NCBI RefSeq assembly: GCF_958979055.1
Contig: NC_084887.1
Coordinates: 36,372,620-36,436,619 of the forward strand
Length of the DNA stretch: 64,000 nt
Direction: 5' to 3'
Source of the DNA: Alnus glutinosa
Lineage: Eukaryota; Streptophyta; Magnoliopsida; Fagales; Betulaceae
The notes beneath the pieces are model-generated. The model ran no database searches and was not told the DNA's origin. It saw only the letters and a list, made by a program, of their open reading frames with translations. The first letter of the stretch is position 1; every line of letters starts with the position of its first letter. Both the position numbers and the translations under genes were made by a program. Shown in pieces: positions 55,921 to 64,000 of this stretch.

Positions 55921-56906
55921 TTTTTTTTTTTTTTTTTTTTTAACAAATAGCATGTGCTATTATAAAATCTGCAAAGTACATCATGAGTAAAAGGACAAGA
56001 CTCCTTAAACTCTAAACCAAAAGGATCTGACTTAAAAAACAGCTGTCTGGCAGAAACATCAAACTTTACCAGAATTACATTTGAGCCTCTCTTACATTAA
56101 CGCTCACTCTTAAATAAAAGAGGGCCGATCTAGCATCAAGCCAACTAAAATTCCAATAAAATCTGAGTAATACACAAGCAGACTGTACAGGAAGAAACAA
56201 GAGAATACACAACACAAACAGACATAAGCCACAAAAATCAAGCTGCCGGCAGTAGAGGCAGGGGCTGAAACCGCCGGAGACGGCGGCGCGTGTCCCACAC
56301 CCGCCGTCACCGATGCCACCCAGTCGCAGATCAGCCACCGTAGCCCCCAGCCCCACCGTGCCCGGCCAAAAAAAAGCGGAGCGTAGCCGTCACGCCCGCC
56401 AAAGAGCAAAGAGGTCTCTGGCGCGTGCAGACCACGCGTCGAACTCTAACGATCGGCGTGACCAGTGCTTCCGACAGAAGGAGCGGACGACGTCGGGGAA
56501 CGCGGCTGAGGGGCGCGTGTATTTAAGAAAGCAACGGGATTGAATAGATCTGGCACCAAAAAAGTCGAAGAAAAATAGTTGAAGAAAAGGCCATAACCGT
56601 CGTTGAAAAACACGAACAGCCACCACATTCCAAGCGGGACACCTTGATTTAGCTTTCCTGCCTAAGACGAAAAGAAAAAAGAAAAGCAAAAACAAAAACA
56701 CAAGAAACAAGCTACCATAGCTTCGAAAGGCTAGGGGAAAGACAGCCTCCATCGACTCTACCGGGAGGAACAAAACTTCCACAGCCCAAATGGCTGGGAG
56801 AAGTCAAGCCTCCACTGAGAAAACTCAGTGAAGAGAGCAAAAGATCGACCTTAGTCCATGTGGACTAAGGGACAAAACGAGCCGGGGGAGGGATAACAAC
56901 ATATTC
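55921..56906 (-). mobile_element. GC-rich non-LTR retroposon with poly(A) and target duplication
   Basis: On the minus strand it ends in a ~22-base poly(A) (poly(T) at about 55919-55941). AAAAAGTCAA occurs directly at both borders (near 55909-55918 and 56907-56916), a plausible 10-bp target duplication. The GC-rich body has overlapping frames but none resembles reverse transcriptase or any family I know, so it may be a non-autonomous or 5'-truncated element. Confidence 0.55.
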
Positions 56907-57432
56907 AAAAAAGTCAATTTCTAATGCAGGCCTTGAATCAATTCTTGTTGGGAGTTGACTAGGTGGCTCGGAAAACCTCTGGTCGAGATGGAATTAGGCG
57001 AATTTTGTCCAACCCTATGTTCAATAATTGGGTTACATAAACAAGAAGAAATACCCCCTTATATTATAATGGTAAATTAAAAGGAAAAAACTTAAAGAGT
57101 CATTTATATGTGGATTATAGAATACATGTAGGAGTAATGAGTTTCAATTTGAAATTGTTAATTCCAATAAGATGGAGACTCTTATTAAAATTTATAAGAT
57201 CCCATTACAATCAGGATTTCCTAATTTTTTCGACGTCCTTACTTTAAGATTATTCATTGAACTGCAATGGCCTGTCACATGGTATTATCGTATTACCTGT
57301 ATTACAATTTGTCATGATTATAGGATGTGCAAACTACGTCTATGCAAATGCTCAGAATAATTTGGGCTTGTCATTTCAAACGTAAGATCTAAAAATAACA
57401 ATTTGAAAACATGTAATTTGAAAATGCGATTT

Positions 57433-57436
<4 letters not shown>

Positions 57437-57515
<79 letters not shown>
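57437..57515. repeat. (AT)n microsatellite
   Basis: About 79 bp of alternating A/T. Confidence 0.9.
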
Positions 57516-57520
<5 letters not shown>

Positions 57521-58315
57521 AACGTTAAGTAAAATAGCAATTTGCATTTGAAATAATGGTTTAGCTTTTTAAAGTCGCGCATGTTTATATATATATAAAC
57601 CCTCATTGTCTGCAATTTTAAAACACATTTTTTTACGTTCTAAACCGCCATCTAAAAACAAAGAAAAAAGTTTTTAAACAAAACATTTTTCATAATTTTA
57701 TTTAAAAACACATTATTATATAACCTGCAAAATTGCATAGCCAAATTAATAGAGCCTTAATATATGTTCATGCATCATTCTCATAATCCAAATGATTAGT
57801 TAACCTAGCTATTATGCCCCCATGTAGCTGGTGTTGTATGCCCTTTTTATGGGAGATTAGGAATGGTCTCTTGGATGCTTGTTATGTGACACTTTACAGT
57901 CCTGTAATATTATTCAGTTATTTTTTATTATAATGGCCTGTTTGAGAGTGGGACTATAATTAATAAATTTATTGTACCAACAGGAAATTAATAACCAAAA
58001 AGACTTGCCATTATATTTATGGAGATATAGCTCGATCTAATTAGAGTGAAAATTTGTGAATTACCAAATAAGAGATCCTCCTGTATATATATGGGAGCCT
58101 AAATCCATAATTTAGGGTGAGATGTGTCATGCGTAGCTCTCAGTTGCATTGATGATCCATGCAACCACCTATGCGGAGCGATTTTACCATGTTGCCATTG
58201 ATGGAGAAAGAGACAGGACTGTCTCATGACTCTCATTCATAAGGCCTTTCCCCGATCAATTCCATCCGTCACTTCTCAAAGCAAAATCACAAGCCCAAGG
58301 AGATCGAGGGGGAAA

Positions 58316-58561
58316 ATGAGATACAATAAAGCATCACTTGTCTATGTCTTCATGCTTCTGGGGGCGAGTTTGCTATGCGCCAGCACCAATTTGCAGCGCT
58401 TTTTACGTTCAGAAAGCAGCATCAGTAATGGCGGCCGTAGCAACAACTTCAATTACAGAAGGGTTCCCAGCCATGGCTACAGATTACACGGCAACCACGA
58501 CGTCCCTGATCAAGAACAGAAAAGACTCACACCAAATGGTGCAAACCCACTTCACAACTGA
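58316..58561 (+). CDS. CLE-family signalling peptide precursor
   Basis: 81 residues, intronless. It starts at the ATG at 58316, chosen because a signal peptide follows at once (MRYNKASLVYVFMLLGASLL, then CAST). An in-frame ATG at 58226 would add 30 non-hydrophobic residues before it. The middle is variable and polar. The precursor ends exactly with a 12-residue CLE motif, RLTPNGANPLHN (58523-58558), then stop, the family's usual architecture. Mature CLE dodecapeptides act outside the cell through CLV1/BAM-type receptor kinases in meristem, vascular or root control. Position 4 Pro, Gly6, Asn8, Pro9, Leu10, His11 and Asn12 fit the consensus. Position 7, usually the hydroxylated and arabinosylated Pro, is Ala. 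The CLE9/10 peptide (RLVPSGPNPLHN) is the nearest I recall. Confidence 0.8.
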   Translation: MRYNKASLVYVFMLLGASLLCASTNLQRFLRSESSISNGGRSNNFNYRRVPSHGYRLHGNHDVPDQEQKRLTPNGANPLHN

Positions 58562-59196
58562 TGAGACGGCGCGCGGGTGAAGTTCAAAGATTTTGACGGC
58601 ATTCATGTTCAAAATGCAGTTGGCAATATTCCTTATATATATATTGCTCATCAGCTGGCCGGAAGAGTCTCTGAAGCTGTACGTTCAAGAAATGTGACTA
58701 AAAACTACTCCGGCTTCAACAAATGATTCCGATGACCAACTTTCAAGCACACTACTCTTCCTTTCCTTGTAATCATCATAGTGTTAAAAGCTTAAGCATA
58801 TGCGTGTTTTTGGAAGGAATTGTACTAATCAACTCTTTGCATTTTACTGAAAAGCTTGCAACTTTTCTGAACTTTTTCTCCAAGTTTTGCAAATTGATCT
58901 TAATTGTTAGAGACTTGAATGTGAGTAATGCTTCATAGATGGAAGAATGATATTATCTTTAATTTGCATGGACTGTATTAATTAATGTTTGTCTGATCTT
59001 GGAAATGCAACTTCATCATATATAGCCATTCACATCATGATGCCACTATTATATATGCATATGCTGTGTGTGATATGCTTTTCAAATAGAGTACGGATAG
59101 AAACGAGAAACTCGAAAGTAAAAATGATAGATTTTGAGTTTAAAAATGTGTTCACCCAACTTCGCTAAATGACCACGGCTGTGAACCATCTAATAT

Positions 59197-59356
59197 GAGT
59201 AATGCTACACATCATCCCCTTGTCCTCCCAAAATTGATGCGTCTCTTAAAATCACCATTGGATCAAAATTCAAGAGTGATATATCAAAAATTTAATGGTG
59301 ATTTTAAGAGTCACATCAATTTTAGGGGGACAAAGGGATGATGTGTAGCATTACCC
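59197..59356. mobile_element. 160-bp Mutator-like MITE with 9-bp TSD
   Basis: Inverted ends GAGTAATGCTACACATCATC and GATGATGTGTAGCATTACCC. The perfect 9-bp direct repeat ATCTAATAT flanks it (59188-59196, 59357-59365). The inner arms GTGATTTTAAGAG and CTCTTAAAATCAC pair. Same family as 5131-5288. Confidence 0.85.
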
Positions 59357-60239
59357 ATCTAATATACTTTCAAAAGCAAGTTTCATCTTCTGACAAACCG
59401 ACTTCAATTTTTCATAATTAATGATTGGGTGTCCGTTTAGATTAGCGGTACTGTCAAAACTTACTATTTGCAAAAATAATTAACAATTTCAAAACATAGT
59501 TAAATATTTAGTAAAATCAAGTTTGGCTTTTAAAATTGTATATTTTTTAAAACACACTCTCTTACTTGTGCGAAATATGATTTTTTCTACATTTTCATAC
59601 CGCCATTTTTATTTTTAAAAAAAATTCACTTCCAATCGAGAATTTCCACAATTTTGTTTAAAAATGCATGTAATTCGTGGTTAATTTGCACATAGTTGCT
59701 GACTTGACATTAAGAAGAACGGGTTAATGGCCCAATCCTTACCAATAGGCATCCAAATAAAAATGCGTTAAAAAAAATGAACCAAAAAATAAAGATGAGA
59801 TTAGTTAGAATATTAATTTAAATGATAAAGCCTATCATCTATTATTAACTTAATTAAGCTTTGGGACAGTACGTACTTGGTGATGATATTAAAGCAAAAG
59901 GCAAAGGTTTAAACTCTTAATTACTTTATAGTTTATTTCTCATTTGAATTAAATATTTTACTTATTAAGCATTACACAGATGTTTAATCTCACATGCATG
60001 TAAAAGAGAGTTAATATTAATTTAAATGATTAAACTTTTTTTTTTTATTAGCTTAAAATCTTGAAATGATTAGTACGGAATTTAATAAGATTAGAATTAA
60101 GGAGAAAAAAAAGGAGGCAGCACTCTAAAAATCGTCCCGTGTCAGAGACGATTTTTATTCTTAAAAACAGGGAGCCCAGCTGGATATGTGACTGAATAGT
60201 TGGAAGATACTATGCTGCCAAAAAGCAGCTCGATCTCCA

Positions 60240-60456
60240 GTGATCCGTGAACAGATTGAGAGGGCAACGTTTGATTGGAAAACTGAAAGCAATTTGATTA
60301 GAAAACCGAAAGAAAAGGACCTTAAGCAACAAAAGCCAAAAGAAAGAGCTTCTCTTTCAGTCTGTTCAAACACACAAAAGAATAAAAGCAAACTCTCTTT
60401 TGCTGATCAGTCTCAAATATCTTCACAGGAGATTTCTTATCTTCCAACTGCTGAGC
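60240..60456 (+). pseudogene. Unrecognised exon-like fragment
   Basis: A 72-codon frame (REQIERATFDWKTES to SYLPTAEQ) rich in Lys, Gln and Ser lies between an acceptor-like AAAAGCAG (about 60220) and a donor-like CAG|GTAGAT at its end. The composition looks like a real internal exon, but I recognise no family and see no partner exons with certainty; coding-like words near 60900-61000 may be related. Probably a gene relic. Confidence 0.3.
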
Positions 60457-62154
60457 AGGTAGATCCGTAGATTATCTGCAGCCGCCAGCAGAAAGGACAG
60501 TGACCTCTCCCATAGTAAAGCAGCAATATATAATAGGGACCATAACTTTCCTCGATCTTATGCAGACAATTAGTGCAATAAGTTGGTAAAAGACTAAAAG
60601 TTTGGGACTTTAAGTGCTCCTTAGAGTTTGAAAATTATTGAGTGCAAACTATTTATTGGGTCAGCTCCTAGGCAAATTCAATCCGCGACTAAACCAGTCC
60701 TTATTGAGAGGAATGCGAGGCAGGAGTTATGGGTTTATAACAGGAATGGGTACGAAAAGTGACCGCGCCTTAAAGGTATTCCAGCATAAGAAAGAAAAAG
60801 AAAAAAGAAACTAATTGTTTGTGCAGCAGTACTTGCAGCACGTGAAAGCTAATAATGCTTTACGAATTGGGGATGCATGTATTGGTAAAAGCATGGAAAG
60901 ATACGGCCGCGGCACCAGTGTCAAACATGAATACAAGAGAAGCAATAGATGAGACTTCCAGTCAATTAAGTGTTTCAAGGTTGAAGCTCATGATGAGAAA
61001 GATGTTGCAGAACACATTATTTCTTTCCTGTTAGAACAAACAAATTAAAACCCATTACCCCAATGAAGAGAAAGGCATGGTCAAACAGTAAATAGAATGG
61101 GGAATGTGAAGATTGGGGTGAAGGGAATGGGACAAGAGGTATCAGCAACAAAATGGGCTTTAAGTTTTGTTTGGACGCCATGTTTTGTTACTGTCAGTCT
61201 ATCAGAGAATCTTTTGCATGTGTGAGCTTTGAAAATATGCCGGGCTACCATTTACTATTATTATTACATTTGTACATACCTGTACATGCCTCAGTATCAA
61301 TTCATATACATAGCCAGTGTACATGTCTCAGTATAACTTCATATCACATGACATATATAGGTGATATAAATGTCAAAAAGTTTTAAATATTTTGTGTTTT
61401 ATGTCATTTGTTAATATTTTTAACTTGAGAACATAAAAAACAAATTAAAAAAAAAAAGATTTTTATTTTTATTTTTTATTTTTTATTTATCAAAAATTTA
61501 ACTTTGATATTCTTGAAAGAAAATAAGAAGTGGGACGGTGGTCCTAAAAATAAAAATGGGGTGAGCTCCCCAACATGCAAAAGACCCAACATAAACTAAA
61601 ACAGTGTATAAATAATTACAAAAAAAAAAATTAGGTTAAAAAATAGATCGAGGATCCTTCAAATAATTGAACAATAGATAGCTAACGGTATCTTGCTACA
61701 ACAATTGCCAAAGTAGAGGTTCTTATTCTCGGTCATATGAGCTCGAGTCGTATTTAAAGTTGAGATGTGTTTTTTTTTTTGGAACATTTTCAAGGTTTAT
61801 TTTTTTTGGTCATACTCATTTATGAAATTAAACTTTTATTTTTTTTATTTTTAGAATTTTTGAGATATCTTATCTTAAATTCTCTCGAATCGATCTCAGT
61901 AATTGTTTTCAAATTTAATGGGTAGGATTTCATCATATTAACAATAATAATTGTTAGTACAATGAAATCCCAATTATTTAGCTTAAAAATAATGATTTAA
62001 ATATATATAAAAAAAACTTATATAATAAAATAGCATAACCAAAAACTCTAATAGTACTAGTGAATCCTAGAACGTAATTCTAGGAGCCTACAAAAAGGAA
62101 AAAGATTCCTGTATAACAGTTGTGCAGGTTTTTAGGGAGGGATTTGATTCTTAC

Positions 62155-62262
62155 ACTACACCATCACAACAACTGCACAACAACCCTTCACATGAGAGTG
62201 AGTATCAGTGTGTGGGGTCCATCCTCATGTGAGGGCTTGTTGTGCAGTTGTTGTATTGGTGT
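62155..62262. repeat. Foldback element with CAACAACTGCACAACAA arms
   Basis: The left arm CACAACAACTGCACAACAAC...CACATGAG pairs with the right arm CTCATGTGAGG...TTGTTGTGCAGTTGTTG. Further outside, AACAGTTGTGCA (about 62116) and CAACTGTTGTGCA (about 62354) form an outer pair. Probably a MITE spanning up to about 62110-62370. Confidence 0.55.
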
Positions 62263-62614
62263 TATAAATCTAACATTTTCCTTGGGACATGTGGTGGGAC
62301 CCATCGCGTAAGTCCTACCCCATATCTCTACAAAGGTGCACAACAGTTGCACAACTGTTGTGCACCAATCAGGTCTCCTGCAAAAAAGGGGTTGTAGACT
62401 CTACTTCTCTCGAGCAAATGGACTCGACACTCCAAACTAACCAGAATAAGTAGGTTTCAGAACCCCTTTACTACTCCACTACCATTCAAACATTTCAATC
62501 AACATTCATATACGGCTTAACAAATTTTATTTATATTTTAGTTAAAAGAAAATAATATTTTTTATTTTTATTTTAGTTATTCATTTTATTTTTTTATTTA
62601 ATATATATATATAT

Positions 62615-62759
62615 AAAGCTGTATTAGGCTAGTTATTTTATTCTAAAAATTGATGAGTTGCTCACTAAAGTTTAATATATATATATATATTTCATTTGTT
62701 TAACTTTAGTGAGCAACTCTTCAATTTTTAGAATTAAATAACTAGCCTAATACAGCTTT
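62615..62759. mobile_element. 145-bp near-perfect palindromic MITE
   Basis: The arms AAAGCTGTATTAGGCTAGTT and AACTAGCCTAATACAGCTTT are exact inverted copies. The inner arms (TTGATGAGTTGCTCACTAAA and its partner) match with few differences around an AT-rich loop. The near-perfect pairing suggests a young copy. The target duplication is ambiguous in AT-rich flanks. Confidence 0.7.
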
Positions 62760-62917
62760 ATTTTTTACCTAAATTTAAATTTCGATTAGCTATAGTAACA
62801 TTTTGGCTACCGGGCGTGAATGCTCGGATCCGAATTCTAATTGAGGTTGAGTTCATTGCAAGTTAGTTATCTATTCGTACCAAGTCACTCTTTTACTTTT
62901 GACCCATATAATTGTGG

Positions 62918-63011
62918 TGGGCCGGCCCAGCTCTTCAGCTACCACCACATATACTTGCTAAAACCCTTTCCAATTCTTTTGTTCTTGGGGGGTAAAACCC
63001 TTAAACCCTAA
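62918..63011 (+). promoter_or_regulatory. Site II palindrome and telo-box before the PNPase gene
   Basis: TGGGCCGGCCCA (62918-62929) carries two facing site II motifs. AAACCCTAA (63003-63011) is a telo-box, with a second AAAACCC just after. The ATG is about 40 bp further on. This combination is frequent at plant genes for organelle and translation housekeeping. Confidence 0.65.
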
Positions 63012-63049
63012 AACCCTTCAATACCTCTCTGTTTCATTTCTCAATAGCC

Positions 63050-63388
63050 ATGGCGTCCATGGCGAGCAGAATCAACCCGCTCCTCACCAGCCTCCCACAC
63101 TTCCTCACATGGAGGTCCCTCGGCTTCCGAACAGTCTGCATGGGCCGCCTCGGCTTCGCCACCCAGTCCCAGCTCGACGCAGACCCTCCTGCGGCCGTCG
63201 CTGGCACGAAGGTCCTCGAGACTGCCAGAGAGGAATTCGAGATTGGCTCGCGCTTGATCACTCTCGAGACGGGCAAGATCGCCCGCTTCGCCAACGGAGC
63301 CGTCGTTTTGGGCATGGACGAGACCAAAATATTGTCCACCGTCGCGGCCGCCAAAGGGGACGCTGTTCGGGATTTCTTGCCCCTCACT
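63050..63388 (+). CDS. PNP: Mitochondrial polyribonucleotide nucleotidyltransferase (PNPase), first exon
   Basis: 113 residues to a donor at 63389 (CCTCACT|GTGCGT); the remaining exons lie beyond the window. The ATG at 63050 is chosen because it is first, has AGCCATGGCG context and begins a Ser/Arg/Leu presequence ([25 protein letters not shown]) suited to mitochondrial import. From about residue 62 the first RNase PH domain begins: [49 protein letters not shown]. PNPase degrades RNA phosphorolytically from the 3' end and adds tails; the plant mitochondrial form trims rRNA and mRNA 3' ends and removes aberrant transcripts. GC-rich coding sequence, no damage seen. Confidence 0.9.
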
Positions 63389-64000
63389 GTGCGTGTAGAT
63401 TTTATCCATTTTTAGCTAATTATAATTGGATTATACTTTTTTTTTCGTGGGGGGGGGGGGGGGGGGGGTAATAGAAACAAGTAAAGTTCAGTGTATGTGT
63501 GTATTTAAATTGAAATTATTGACATTCAGGTTTTTATCTAAATGGGTGGCAGTGGAAAATGTTTTTATCTTTATTTCTAGTTCAATTTACTTGCTAGAAA
63601 GCAGAAGCGAAAGTGTTATTGTAGAACACAGAATAGGCATATAGGATTTTTTGTTGAACTTTGTTGTATGTGAAAACAAATGTGCATTGTTGAGGTTATG
63701 ATTGGCGCAATAAAAACTACAACAATAAAGGAAATCCAAAGTTGGAGAAAAGATAAACCAATGAAGACTGACTCCAATATTAAGACGAGAAAAGGTCCTT
63801 ACAGCAAGGATTGCCAATTTGCCATGCATGTTTCTATATTGCTAGGAAATTCTTACAGGCTTGCTCATATTTGAGCCATTTGGAAAGAGCAATCTAAGGA
63901 ACTTGATACTTTATTTATTATTATTTTTTTTAATTGATAAGATAGCCGTATTTATAAAAAAAAAAGCTCTGTTGCTCTACTATCCCTCGTTATTTTTGTG
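63389..64000 (+). other. PNPase intron 1 (open at window end)
   Basis: Begins with GTGCGT. Contains a poly(G) run (63449-63468) and, near 63925-63966, a TTGATAAGATAGCC...poly(A) stretch like the LINE tails elsewhere. No second exon is visible before the end. Confidence 0.6.

Larger units (their letters stand above)
54940..58315. other. Intergenic, ICDH 5' side to CLE gene
   Basis: The left end is the ICDH promoter side (a GA run near 55086-55099). A retroposon lies at 55921-56906 and an (AT)n tract at 57437-57515. Otherwise AT-rich, with the CLE promoter region at the right. No further gene seen. Confidence 0.5.
58562..62917. other. Intergenic, CLE gene to PNPase gene
   Basis: Contains a Mutator-like MITE (59197-59356), a coding-like fragment (60240-60456), and AT-rich DNA from 61400. 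Two foldback elements (62155-62262 and 62615-62759) are described separately. No complete gene was found. Confidence 0.55.

Noticed and set aside
56075-56782. Minus-strand frames of 60 to 130 codons
   Set aside because: They lie within a poly(A)-tailed retroposon and match no reverse transcriptase or cellular family.
58226-58315. Upstream in-frame ATG as start of the CLE precursor
   Set aside because: It would put 30 polar residues before the signal peptide, which then would not be N-terminal.
63034-63409. Two overlapping minus-strand frames of about 120 codons
   Set aside because: They are antisense to the PNPase first exon and owe their openness to its GC content.

Overview
The window looks like nuclear DNA of a eudicot plant, probably a woody rosid. 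It has AT-rich intergenic DNA, GT-AG introns (some over 3 kb), plant-only families (phosphoenolpyruvate/phosphate translocator, R2R3-MYB, CLE peptide) and many decayed retroelements and MITEs. I cannot name the species from sequence alone. Exon borders were set by hand from splice sites, reading phase and remembered family sequences.

Layout, left to right. (1) 507-4099 (+): 3' five exons of a DEAD-box RNA helicase of the RH14/RH40/RH46 type. (2) 9406-15377 (+): an R2R3-MYB of the MYB64/MYB98/MYB119 type, with a 4.5 kb intron holding a degenerate repeat array, a Tourist-like MITE and a LINE fragment. (3) 16598-20339 (-): a Ty1/copia LTR element with a perfect target-site duplication but no reverse transcriptase/RNase H region. 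(4) 20907-25439 (-): nine-exon phosphoenolpyruvate/phosphate translocator with an intact TRIM in one intron. (5) 26959-28548 (-): TRM61, tRNA m1A58 methyltransferase, with a probable 3.7 kb 5'UTR intron. (6) 35338-35808 (-): intronless ubiquitin-eS31 fusion. (7) 39304-40796 (-): a CPFC glutaredoxin whose last exon is duplicated at 42.8 kb. (8) 44043-54939 (-): 15-exon organellar NADP-isocitrate dehydrogenase. Its 4 kb intron 4 holds a LINE invaded by a 5S-bearing Cassandra TRIM, a second LINE with its target duplication, and a TRIM that appears to be a hybrid of two TRIM families. (9) 58316-58561 (+): a small CLE prepropeptide gene. (10) 63050-63388 (+): first exon of a mitochondrial polynucleotide phosphorylase.

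The genes do not form one pathway. From memory, helicase RH46, TRM61, ICDH and mitochondrial PNPase are consecutive neighbours on Arabidopsis chromosome 5 (about At5g14610 to At5g14580). That would make this window a conserved, strongly expanded syntenic block. The most unusual part is the set of small non-autonomous LTR elements (TRIMs), above all the hybrid at 50236-50753. I saw no tRNA, complete rRNA gene or CRISPR array.
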